From NCBI RefSeq assembly GCF_902804475.1, contig NZ_CADCSU010000114.1, forward strand, positions 1 through 64,000: DNA of 64,000 nt, given 5' to 3'. Source of the DNA: Flavobacterium bizetiae. Its GTDB lineage: Bacteria > Bacteroidota > Bacteroidia > Flavobacteriales > Flavobacteriaceae. The number at the start of each line of letters is the position of its first letter. Position 1 is the stretch's first letter. The position numbers were made by a program, and so were the translations under genes. The notes beneath the pieces were generated by a model that searched no databases, had not been told where the DNA came from, and saw only the letters and a program-made list of their open reading frames with translations. Shown in pieces: positions 17,310-26,298 of the stretch.

Positions 17310-18569
17310 ATGGTACATGAAAGAGTGATGGAGAAGTTGTCGATTTTGGCTGATGCGGCGAAATATGATGTTTCATGTTCGTCAAGTCAAAGCAATCGAA
17401 AAAATAAGGATAACGGATTAGGAAATGCGAAAGGATATGGAATTTGCCATTCGTATACTGAAGACGGACGTTGTGTTTCGTTGCTGAAAATTTTACTAAC
17501 CAATCATTGTATTTTTGATTGCGCCTACTGCGTAAGCCGAAAAAGTAATGATGTAAAGCGAGCTGCTTTTACCGTGCAGGAAGTCGTGGATCTAACGATT
17601 GGTTTCTATAGAAGAAATTATATCGAAGGTTTATTCTTGAGTTCCGGCATTTTTGATAATCCTGATTATACAATGGAACGTTTGGTAAGGATTGCCAAGA
17701 AATTGCGTCTGGAGGAAAATTTTAATGGATACATACATCTTAAAGCGATTCCTGGTGCGAGCGACGAATTGCTGCAACAAGCCGGAATGTACGCCGATCG
17801 TTTGAGCGTAAATGTAGAAATGCCAACCGAGCAAAGTCTTAAATTATTAGCGCCGGACAAAAATCATATCGATGTGATTAAACCAATGGAATATCTTAAA
17901 AAAGAAATCGTTGGTCATAAAGAGGAGAAAAAACTCAACTACAAAGCCCCACTTTTTGCTCCGGCGGGACAAAGCACTCAAATGGTTATTGGAGCAACTC
18001 AGGAAAATGATATGGAAATTCTGGGCATGGCCAATTATTTCTATGATCAAATGAACATGAGACGTGTATATTACTCAGGATATGTACCCATAAGTTACGA
18101 TAACAGACTTCCAGCCATTGGAACTCCTGTACCAATGATTCGCGAAAACCGTTTGTATCAGGCCGACTGGCTGATTCGTTTGTACGGATTTAATGTAAAT
18201 GAAATTGTAGGTTTCGATCAGCCCAATCTTGATCTTGACATTGACCCAAAATTAGGCTGGGCATTGCGAAATATGAATCAGTTTCCGGTTGATGTAAATA
18301 CGGCCGATATCGAACTCATTAAACGTATTCCCGGTATTGGCTTTTTGAGCGCCAGGAAAATTGTAGCTGCCAGAAAATTTAAAAAACTCGTTCCTCAGGA
18401 TTTACAAAAATTAGGAATCGCCTATACACGCGCCAAATATTTTCTGGCCTTTGCAACGCCTTTTCAATTACAAAAGGATTTAACCTCTATTCAAATCAAA
18501 GATCAAATTTTAGATTCGCAAAAGAGTAAATACAAGAATGACTTTTCGAACCAACTTGCTTTATTTTAA
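17310..18569 (+). CDS. Radical SAM protein of the putative DNA modification/repair family (TIGR03916-like)
   Basis: This 419-residue protein has a radical-SAM CxxxCxxC motif with Cys67, Cys71 and Cys74 (NHCIFDCAYC), ligands for a [4Fe-4S] cluster that cleaves S-adenosylmethionine. The C-terminal part has a helix-hairpin-helix DNA-binding motif near residues 340-355 (IKRIPGIGFLSARKI). It is followed 5 bp later by a TIGR03915-like gene; the pair is widespread and predicted to act in DNA metabolism, sometimes fused to uracil-DNA glycosylase. To my knowledge the reaction is not established. ATG at 17310 is used; an ATG at 17328 (MEKLSIL) is possible. Confidence 0.9.
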   Translation: MVHERVMEKLSILADAAKYDVSCSSSQSNRKNKDNGLGNAKGYGICHSYTEDGRCVSLLKILLTNHCIFDCAYCVSRKSNDVKRAAFTVQEVVDLTIGFYRRNYIEGLFLSSGIFDNPDYTMERLVRIAKKLRLEENFNGYIHLKAIPGASDELLQQAGMYADRLSVNVEMPTEQSLKLLAPDKNHIDVIKPMEYLKKEIVGHKEEKKLNYKAPLFAPAGQSTQMVIGATQENDMEILGMANYFYDQMNMRRVYYSGYVPISYDNRLPAIGTPVPMIRENRLYQADWLIRLYGFNVNEIVGFDQPNLDLDIDPKLGWALRNMNQFPVDVNTADIELIKRIPGIGFLSARKIVAARKFKKLVPQDLQKLGIAYTRAKYFLAFATPFQLQKDLTSIQIKDQILDSQKSKYKNDFSNQLALF

Positions 18570-18574
18570 TAAAA

Positions 18575-19357
18575 ATGACACAGGTAATTTACGATAGTAC
18601 TTTTGAAGGCTGGGTTACAGCCGTTTTTGAAATTTATGAATATAAATTGCAGGATATTGTTTTTGCTAAAAACGAAGCTTCTGCCGATTTGCTTTTTTCT
18701 ACCAATCATTTCGTGATTACAGATGAGGTAAAAGTAAATCGGGTTTTAAGTGGTTTAAAAAAACGCCTTTCTCAAAATGCATATCACGGTTTGTACCAGG
18801 CTTTTTTATCAGAAACCCATAAAATTGAAGAAATCATGTTTCGGTATGTGCAATATGTATTGTCAAGTACCATAAATATAGAAGATGATTTTAGCAATAA
18901 CGATGTTTTAGAATTACGAAAAGCCATTAGGCTTACCGGAAAAGAAGCACATCGTATGGAAGCATTCGTCAGGTTTAAGTTAACCAAAGACCAATTGTAC
19001 TACGCAATTGTCGAACCGGATTGCAATGTATTGCCCGTGATAGAAACTCATTTTAAAAACCGTTACGCTGATCAGCGCTGGTTAATTTATGATAGCAAAC
19101 GTAAATATGGTGTGTATTACGATCTGAAAAATGTATCGACTGTAGAATTGCAATTTAATGCTGAATCGAGTTCCTCAAAATCTTTAGCCGAAATAGGGGA
19201 CGAAGGCGAAGAACTTTTTCAGGATCTGTGGCGTAATTATTTCAAAAGTGTGAATATCGAATCGAGAAAAAATACAAAACTCCATCTTCAGCATATGCCA
19301 AAACGATATTGGAAACATCTGACGGAGAAAATTCCGGATATTAAAAAGAGAGTTTGA
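18575..19357 (+). CDS. Partner of the radical-SAM DNA repair protein (TIGR03915/DUF4130-like)
   Basis: This 260-residue protein of unknown biochemical role is encoded 5 bp after the radical-SAM gene. Recognisable features are FEGWVTAVFEIYEYK near residues 9-23, RLTGKEAHRMEAFVRFK-type residues around 128-145, and a C-terminal LHLQHMPKRYWKHLTEK. In some genomes this domain is fused to a uracil-DNA glycosylase; here the protein ends without one. It has no signal peptide and is cytoplasmic. The call rests on sequence memory plus gene order. Confidence 0.87.
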   Translation: MTQVIYDSTFEGWVTAVFEIYEYKLQDIVFAKNEASADLLFSTNHFVITDEVKVNRVLSGLKKRLSQNAYHGLYQAFLSETHKIEEIMFRYVQYVLSSTINIEDDFSNNDVLELRKAIRLTGKEAHRMEAFVRFKLTKDQLYYAIVEPDCNVLPVIETHFKNRYADQRWLIYDSKRKYGVYYDLKNVSTVELQFNAESSSSKSLAEIGDEGEELFQDLWRNYFKSVNIESRKNTKLHLQHMPKRYWKHLTEKIPDIKKRV

Positions 19358-19374
19358 TGTTAAAATAAATGTCT

Positions 19375-20955
19375 TTACAGATAACGCAATTTTTCTTCTT
19401 CGATATCTAAGTAATGCATTTGGCGTCTAATGATCGTTTCATCCAGAGTTCGGTCTTCTTTATTTTTATTGATGAGCCATTGTCTTTGCTTATTTAATAA
19501 ATCAAGATAAATTACTTTAAGCTCTTTTCCTATTTCTTCGTCATCAATACCATTGCTGTATTGTTCCCATTTCTGAATAAGATGCTGCAGCGAAGTATTG
19601 TTTTCGATTTCGTCGCTATAATTGGTTTTAAGATAATTTAAAGCAAATTCAGCTAATTCGTGACGCAGATTATTATGCGCTTCTTCTTTTGGCAAAGGAT
19701 CATAAATAGCGGTAAGATTAATTTTTTTAATGAAATAAGGCAATGTTAATCCCTGAATGACCAAGGTTAAAAGAATAACGATAAAAGTGATAAACAAAAT
19801 AAGATTCCGTTGCGGAAAGCCGTTGCCATTATTCAAATAAACGGGTATCGATAAGGCTGCAGCCAATGATACAACACCTCTCATTCCTGTCCAACCCAGT
19901 ATAAATGGCGTTTTGTAACCCGGATTTCTTCTGTCGGCTACCGTAATAAAGTTGCGCGCAATAAGTGTCACGAGAACCGCTCCGTAAGAAGATAACATTC
20001 TGCTGATAATTAAAACAAAGGTGATCAGAACGCCATACCCGATTGCCGACGAAATGCTAACATCTTCGACTTTCAGTCCGTCTGTAATTTGAGGCAGATC
20101 TAAACCAATCAGCATAAACACAAAACCATTTAAAATAAAAGTAAGACTTTGCCAGACATTGATACCCTGCAAACGGGACCTACTACTCAAAAAACGATGT
20201 CTGTTATTCGATAAAAGCAAACCGCCGCATACTACGGCCAGGACGCCCGAACTATGAACTTCTTCGGCAGCGAGGTAAATAATATAAGGTGTAATCAATG
20301 ATAAAACAATGTCGACATTGGCATCGGTAGGCAAATATTTATGCGCTTTCATAAAAAGCCATCCAATTAATAAACCAATTCCAACGCCGCCAAAAATCAT
20401 CCAGCTAAAACTTACCGCCGCTTTATAAAATATAAATTGCTCAGTCGCGACGGCAATCATCGCAAATCTGAAGATAATTAAAGACGATGCATCGTTCAGT
20501 AAACTTTCGCCTTCTAAAATGGAAGAAATAGTTTTAGGTACTTTCACAAATTTTAAAATAGCACCGGCACTTACCGCATCAGGAGGTGATACAATGCCGC
20601 CCAAAACAAAACCTAACGCTAATGAAAATCCCGGTATAATATAATTCGCGACTAATGCAACAGAAAGTGCAGAGACAAAAACGACTACAAAGGCAAAACT
20701 CGTAATAATACGTCGCCAGCGCCACATTTCTTTCCAGGAAACTGTCCATGCCGCTTCATATAATAAAGGCGGAAGAAATATAAAGAAGATCAGATCAGGT
20801 TCGATTTTTATTAAAGGTACTTTTGGAATAAAACTAATAGCCAGTCCGGCCAATACAAGTAATATCGGATAAGCAACTTTTATTTTATTAGCCAACATAA
20901 TCAGTAATAAAATAACAATTAACAGGCCTAAATAAAAAGGGAAGTTATCAAGCAT
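19375..20955 (-). CDS. CPA1-type Na+/H+ antiporter
   Basis: This 526-residue inner-membrane protein has about 12 hydrophobic helices across residues 1-420 and a charged cytoplasmic tail (about 430-526). The CPA1 motif PPDAVSAGAILK (about 122-133) and EGESLLNDASSLIIF (about 148-162), with the ion-binding Asp residues, are clear. It exchanges Na+ (or K+) for protons and helps pH and salt homeostasis. The AraC gene ends 33 bp upstream on the same strand, so it may be co-transcribed with it. Confidence 0.92.
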   Translation of the reverse strand: MLDNFPFYLGLLIVILLLIMLANKIKVAYPILLVLAGLAISFIPKVPLIKIEPDLIFFIFLPPLLYEAAWTVSWKEMWRWRRIITSFAFVVVFVSALSVALVANYIIPGFSLALGFVLGGIVSPPDAVSAGAILKFVKVPKTISSILEGESLLNDASSLIIFRFAMIAVATEQFIFYKAAVSFSWMIFGGVGIGLLIGWLFMKAHKYLPTDANVDIVLSLITPYIIYLAAEEVHSSGVLAVVCGGLLLSNNRHRFLSSRSRLQGINVWQSLTFILNGFVFMLIGLDLPQITDGLKVEDVSISSAIGYGVLITFVLIISRMLSSYGAVLVTLIARNFITVADRRNPGYKTPFILGWTGMRGVVSLAAALSIPVYLNNGNGFPQRNLILFITFIVILLTLVIQGLTLPYFIKKINLTAIYDPLPKEEAHNNLRHELAEFALNYLKTNYSDEIENNTSLQHLIQKWEQYSNGIDDEEIGKELKVIYLDLLNKQRQWLINKNKEDRTLDETIIRRQMHYLDIEEEKLRYL

Positions 20956-20988
20956 TCTTTTGGTTTATGAAATCTGGTTTAAGGATTT

Positions 20989-21885
20989 TTAGTTTAAATT
21001 TCTGTATTCAATCGGGGTGTAGCCCGTATTCTTTTTAAACATTCGATTAAAATGCTGGGGATATTTAAAACCTAATTCAAACGCGATTTGGCTTACCGAT
21101 TTTTCAGTATCAAAAATTCGTTCTTTCGCTAAGGTAATTAATTTTAAATGAATGTGTTCCTGCGCTGATTTACCTGTTTCTTTTTTTATTAAATCTCCAA
21201 AATAATTAGAAGAAAGGTGCAAACGATCTGCAAAATATCCAACAGAAGGCAAACCTGAATCCTGCGTATTGCCAGATTGAAAATATTCGTTTAGCAAATT
21301 TTCAAATTTGGATAAAATATCGGTATTGATGTTCGCACGCGTGATAAACTGCCTGTCATAAAAACGCACACAATAATTTAAAAGCAGTTCTATATTATTA
21401 CTGATAATATTTTTGCTGTGCTTATCAATAGACTGACTTAACTCGTATTCTAATTTACTAAATAAATCTTTTATAATCTGTTGTTCTTTTAAAGATAAAT
21501 GAAGCGCTTCATGAAAATCATAAGAAAAGAAAGAATATTGACTGATGTTTTTCGCCAGTGAAGTTCCTCTTGTCAAATCAGGATGAAAAAGTAAGGTCAA
21601 ACCGGTAGATTTATAATTGTCGGTATTATTAACCTCGAGTACTTGTCCGGGTGCGACAAAAACCATTGTACCATCGTCATAATCATAATTGTTGCGTCCG
21701 TATCTTAATTCGCCACAATTTCCGGCTTTTAAAAATATTGCATAAAAACCAAAGTGTATGCGCGTATGATTGGGTAAAGGTTTACTATTCGAATTATCAA
21801 AAACACTTATTAAAGGATGTTGCGTTTCGACACCTTTTAATTGATTGTACTGAGTAACTTTTTCGAGTTTGATGAAAGGATCCAT
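20989..21885 (-). CDS. AraC-family transcriptional regulator
   Basis: This 298-residue protein has an N-terminal cupin-like domain (about 35-160; HFGFYAIFLKAGNCGELRYG) and a C-terminal double HTH (about 190-298) with VSQIAFELGFKYPQHFNRMF and TPIEYRN. It is divergent from the aldo/keto reductase gene (22054), a common pairing, and close upstream of the antiporter on its own strand. The aldo/keto reductase is the more likely target. No inverted-repeat operator stands out in the 168-bp divergent region. Confidence 0.9.
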   Translation of the reverse strand: MDPFIKLEKVTQYNQLKGVETQHPLISVFDNSNSKPLPNHTRIHFGFYAIFLKAGNCGELRYGRNNYDYDDGTMVFVAPGQVLEVNNTDNYKSTGLTLLFHPDLTRGTSLAKNISQYSFFSYDFHEALHLSLKEQQIIKDLFSKLEYELSQSIDKHSKNIISNNIELLLNYCVRFYDRQFITRANINTDILSKFENLLNEYFQSGNTQDSGLPSVGYFADRLHLSSNYFGDLIKKETGKSAQEHIHLKLITLAKERIFDTEKSVSQIAFELGFKYPQHFNRMFKKNTGYTPIEYRNLN

Positions 21886-21972
21886 GATGCGTCTGTGAAA
21901 TTATATACACAAATATACTACTCAGATTTTTAATAACTTAGCGTGATTAGGCAAATCAGTAAAAATGGTTAG

Positions 21973-23034
<1,062 letters not shown>

Positions 23035-23041
23035 AAAAGTA

Positions 23042-23080
23042 AAACCCTTAAATAAATAATTATTTAAGGGTTTGTTTTTT
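23042..23080. terminator. Terminator between convergent aldo/keto reductase and map genes
   Basis: A perfect 13-bp stem (AAACCCTTAAATA at 23042-23054, TATTTAAGGGTTT at 23061-23073, loop AATAAT) is followed by a T-rich run. It can act for both the + gene and the minus-strand methionine aminopeptidase. Confidence 0.88.
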
Positions 23081-23098
23081 AATATCGTTTAGAATCTT

Positions 23099-23863
23099 TT
23101 AATTCCAGATTCCGTTCATTGCAGTCAGAATAATAGGTTTGCCGTTTGTAACCACAATGGTATGTTCGTGTTGCGCCATATGTCCGCCTTTGTTGCCCAC
23201 CATTGTCCAGCCATCATTAAGTTCTACAGCAAGCGACGAAGAAGTCGATATAAAAGTTTCAATTGCTACAACCGAATCCTTTTTAAAACGTCTTTGATCA
23301 AATCGGTTTTTATAGTTTAGTAATTCATCCGGTTGTTCATGCAAGCTTCTTCCAATACCATGTCCTCCAAGATTTTTGATTACTTTGTAACCTCTTTTTT
23401 TAGCTTCTGTTTCGATTAGATAACCTATTTCAGAAATTTTCACTCCGCCTTTTATATTGTCGATTGCTTTTTGTAAAATATCTTTTGAGGCATCAACCAA
23501 TTGCTGATGTCCGTTTACATCTTCGCCAATTACAAATGAACCGCCGTTATCAGACCAGAAACCATCCAATTCTGCCGAAACATCAATGTTGATTAAATCG
23601 CCTTCTTTTAAAATTCTTTTATCAGAAGGAATGCCGTGGCAAAATTCATTATTTACACTAATACAAGTCCATCCCGGAAAACCATACGTTAAATAAGGCG
23701 CCGATTTTGCACCTAAATCATTCAGTATTTTTCCGCCAAATTCGTCTAATTCCTTTGTTGTCATTCCAGCTTTGGCAAAGTTTCTCATTTCCTTAAGAGT
23801 ATAAGCAACAGCTTCACTCACCTTTTGCATTCCGATTAATTCGGATTCTTGTTTTATTGACAT
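23099..23863 (-). CDS. map: Type I methionine aminopeptidase
   Basis: This 254-residue cytoplasmic metalloenzyme removes the initiator Met from nascent proteins. The metal-binding residues read Asp94 (INIDVSAE), Asp105 (FWSDNGG), His168 (GGHGIG), Glu202 (AIETF) and Glu233 (QHEHTIV), and His76 (CHGIP) is kept. Length and motif order are those of bacterial MetAP-I without the N-terminal zinc extension. It lies 39 bp downstream of the sirtuin gene on the same strand. It sits outside the ribosomal-protein operon, so it may be a second copy in this genome, but that cannot be checked here. Confidence 0.93.
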   Translation of the reverse strand: MSIKQESELIGMQKVSEAVAYTLKEMRNFAKAGMTTKELDEFGGKILNDLGAKSAPYLTYGFPGWTCISVNNEFCHGIPSDKRILKEGDLINIDVSAELDGFWSDNGGSFVIGEDVNGHQQLVDASKDILQKAIDNIKGGVKISEIGYLIETEAKKRGYKVIKNLGGHGIGRSLHEQPDELLNYKNRFDQRRFKKDSVVAIETFISTSSSLAVELNDGWTMVGNKGGHMAQHEHTIVVTNGKPIILTAMNGIWN

Positions 23864-23902
23864 GATTCTATTTTTTTTCTGATTTTGTAATTTTCGTTTG
23901 GA

Positions 23903-24727
23903 CTAACAAATGTTCTTAAAAATTTCTTTTATGGTTTTAAGAGTTTCAGTTGATGTACCACGAATAATAATTTTATTTTTCTTGTCTTTAATCAATTTTG
24001 TAAACAAATTGTCTTCTGTATTAATGTCAACAATTGTTCCTCCATATTTTAAAGTAGTTTCAGCAATGGCTATTGGTAAATTTGTTGCTCCGGAAGTGCC
24101 GGCAATAAATAAAATACCTGAATTTTTAGCAATTTTTAAAGCGCTAAATCTTTTGTTTGTTTTTTCGTCATAACGCTCATCAAACCATAAAATATTGGGT
24201 CTCATCCAGCTGCCGCATTCTTTGCATTTTAGTAATTCAATATCATTTGCTGTTAAATCTTCGTCTATGTCTTTTCCTTTTATTTCATCCGGAAGATTTA
24301 CTATTTCCCTACAACCGTTAGAACATTTAATTTCTCTGTTATTGCCATGAATTTCATAAATTCTTTTTGTTCCGGCGCGTCGGTGTAAATTGTCTATGTT
24401 TTGAGTTATTAAATGAAATTTATCTTCTAAAAGATTTTCAATCTCTACTATTTCGCGATGACTTTCGTTGGGTTTGGCATTTTCAAACATTTTTTTTCTA
24501 AAAAGCGAATATTGCCAAACCTCTTCCGGGTGTTCTTTAAAATATTTATAAGTTCCAAATTCTTCCGGTTTATGAAATTGAGTTCCTTTTATCCATATTC
24601 CATCTATTCCTCTGTAAGTTGGTATTCCGCTATCAGCAGAAATTCCTGCACCGGTCAAAAAAGTGAACAAATTTCTGTTATTTTTATCGTATACCTTCTT
24701 TATTATTTCATAAAGTTGTTCTTCCAT
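23903..24727 (-). CDS. Sir2-family NAD-dependent protein deacylase
   Basis: This 274-residue sirtuin has the NAD-binding GAGISADSGIPTYRG (26-40), QNID (109-112) and the catalytic His127 (YEIHGNN). A four-Cys zinc site is present (C135, C139, C168, C171; CSNGC and CKECG). PNILWFDE (177-184) and the C-terminal GTSGATNLP are typical. It removes acyl groups from lysine using NAD+. It is followed by the methionine aminopeptidase gene with a 39-bp gap, so they may share a transcript. Whether it prefers acetyl or longer acyl groups cannot be told. Confidence 0.92.
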   Translation of the reverse strand: MEEQLYEIIKKVYDKNNRNLFTFLTGAGISADSGIPTYRGIDGIWIKGTQFHKPEEFGTYKYFKEHPEEVWQYSLFRKKMFENAKPNESHREIVEIENLLEDKFHLITQNIDNLHRRAGTKRIYEIHGNNREIKCSNGCREIVNLPDEIKGKDIDEDLTANDIELLKCKECGSWMRPNILWFDERYDEKTNKRFSALKIAKNSGILFIAGTSGATNLPIAIAETTLKYGGTIVDINTEDNLFTKLIKDKKNKIIIRGTSTETLKTIKEIFKNIC

Positions 24728-24802
24728 ATCCTGATTTTAATTTCAAAAAAGAACAAATACTATTGCCTTTAAAAATTTGAAAATGAATTATTAAATACAA
24801 AA

Positions 24803-25165
24803 CTAATTATTTTCTAGCAGTTCAATATCCATAGTTTTAATTAGTCCGTCCTGAAAAGTATAAATATGCTTGACAATTCCGTCAAATATTAAATTTCCCT
24901 GAAGATCTTTTACATTCTGTTTTACCTTAACCTCCAGACTTCCATTTTCCCTTTCATTAAAACCAACTGGTTCAACTTTAGGATTTATTTCTGTCCATTG
25001 TCTTGTCCAGTATTCCTTGATTTCATTGTGCCCGCTTATGTAACCGCCTTCCCATGCTTTTGACCATTGTACGTCTTTTTGCATGGTCGATAAGGCGTTG
25101 TCAATATTTCTTTCGTTAAAAGAATGATATGCTTTCCTTATAGTATCTTCAAATTGATTTGCCAT
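24803..25165 (-). CDS. SnoaL/NTF2-like small domain protein
   Basis: This 120-residue single-domain protein has the NTF2-like cone fold pattern: an N-terminal helix pair (IRKAYHSFNERNIDNALS), then strands with VQWSKAWEGGYISGHNEIKEYW and KHIYTFQDGLIKTMDIELLE. Such proteins often bind small hydrophobic molecules or act as isomerases; a few have no enzyme role. There is no signal peptide. It stands alone on the minus strand, 75 bp from the sirtuin gene. The family is likely, the function unknown. Confidence 0.78.
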   Translation of the reverse strand: MANQFEDTIRKAYHSFNERNIDNALSTMQKDVQWSKAWEGGYISGHNEIKEYWTRQWTEINPKVEPVGFNERENGSLEVKVKQNVKDLQGNLIFDGIVKHIYTFQDGLIKTMDIELLENN

Positions 25166-25361
25166 TATCTTTCAAAATTTAGTTTTAAGATTTATTCTAA
25201 AATCCTTGATTCAAATATTTGTTTACCAAAAAATCCACCATTTTTTAGTTTTGGTTATTTGATGAAAAGTTTAAACCATTGCTAATATAAAACTATTTCA
25301 CAAACAACGAACTACACCATTTATAAAACCCAAAAATCAATTTTGTAAGCTCTTTTTTTAA

Positions 25362-25389
25362 TTGAATCAAAAAGGATTTAATATATTTG
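25362..25389 (+). promoter_or_regulatory. Bacteroidota promoter of the GNAT gene, possibly leaderless mRNA
   Basis: TTG (25362-25364), 17-nt spacer and TATATTTG (25382-25389) match the Flavobacterium promoter model. The -7 box ends only 4 nt before the ATG at 25394, so the transcript may begin at or next to the start codon. The remaining part of 25166-25361 shows no gene. Confidence 0.65.
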
Positions 25390-25393
25390 AAAT

Positions 25394-25873
25394 ATGAGTA
25401 TAGATACTAAAAACATAACGATCAGGCCTGCTGACAAGAATGATTTGCCTAAGCTAGCCCAATTTCTGCAAATTCTTGTTGATGCAGAACGACCATTTGA
25501 TCCCACACTTAAAGAGGGTGAAATATTTTATTATGATATACAGGAATTGATAGAAGATAAGGCAACAGAAATTTTGGTTGTCGAAAGTAATAATGAAATT
25601 ATTGCAAGTGGTTATGCGCAAATTCGGGCTGCAAAACCATATGAAAAATACGAACTATTCGGATATCTCGGTTTTATGTTTGTAAGTTCAGAATTTAGAG
25701 GAAAAGGCATTAGCGGTCTTTTGCTTGAAGCGCTTAAAAAATGGGTTTTATCTCAGGGAATTACCGAGGTAAGATTACAGGTATATGATGAAAACGAAGC
25801 TGCAGTGCGTGCCTATGAAAAAGCAGGTTTCAAAAAAATCCTTACTACAATGCGTTGTGATATAAGTGAATGA
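25394..25873 (+). CDS. GNAT-family N-acetyltransferase
   Basis: This 159-residue enzyme transfers an acetyl group from acetyl-CoA. The acetyl-CoA pyrophosphate-binding loop reads FRGKGISGLLLEAL (about 105-118), and the C-terminal VRLQVYDENEAAVRAYEKAG is the classic GNAT beta-bulge and helix. The N-terminal domain starts ITIRPADKNDLPKLAQF. The start ATG follows the promoter box by 4 nt and there is no Shine-Dalgarno sequence. The substrate is unknown. It is closed by a strong terminator. Confidence 0.9.
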   Translation: MSIDTKNITIRPADKNDLPKLAQFLQILVDAERPFDPTLKEGEIFYYDIQELIEDKATEILVVESNNEIIASGYAQIRAAKPYEKYELFGYLGFMFVSSEFRGKGISGLLLEALKKWVLSQGITEVRLQVYDENEAAVRAYEKAGFKKILTTMRCDISE

Positions 25874-25902
25874 TTGTATCAGAGTAGCATTCATTCAAAA
25901 TG

Positions 25903-25940
25903 AAAAGCCCTTAAACTAGTACAGTTTAAGGGCTTTTTTT
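25903..25940. terminator. Intrinsic terminator after the GNAT gene
   Basis: A perfect 15-bp stem (arms AAAAGCCCTTAAACT at 25903-25917 and AGTTTAAGGGCTTTT at 25923-25937, loop AGTAC) ends in a T-run. Confidence 0.9.
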
Positions 25941-26298
25941 GCAATAAAGGGTTAGGATTCAAACTTCACTTAAAAGAAGAAATCAAAGATATTCACTCAA
26001 AAGCAGCTTTGCTTTTTGTAATTATTTACTTTCAGAATAAAATATTAAAATAGAAAAAGTGAATTGTTTCCAGCTTTTTATGAGTTAAGGATAAATTTTT
26101 ATCATTAAAAAATAATTTATTAAGTTGTTGTTTATTAATGATTTGTAAATATGAGAGCAAACTAATTCATCTCTTTAAAATAGGAGTTTTTACATTTTTA
26201 ATTTATACTATTTTTATTCAGTCTAAATTAAGTTATATTTGCAACTTTTAATCACCGTTCTGTTATACATCGTATAATCGCATTTCAAAATAAATACA
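25941..26298 (+). promoter_or_regulatory. Gene-free leader of the TonB/peroxidase operon, with a -7 box
   Basis: The 358-bp AT-rich interval has no credible gene. TATATTTG at 26234-26241 is a perfect -7 box 57 bp upstream of the receptor ATG. The expected -33 TTG is not obvious; CAGTCTAAATTAAG lies just before the box. No Fur-like or other perfect palindrome was recognised, which is notable for an operon that may handle iron or haem. Confidence 0.5.

Noticed and set aside
23910-24772. Plus-strand frames inside the sirtuin gene
   Set aside because: They are antisense shadows of a well-supported sirtuin reading frame.
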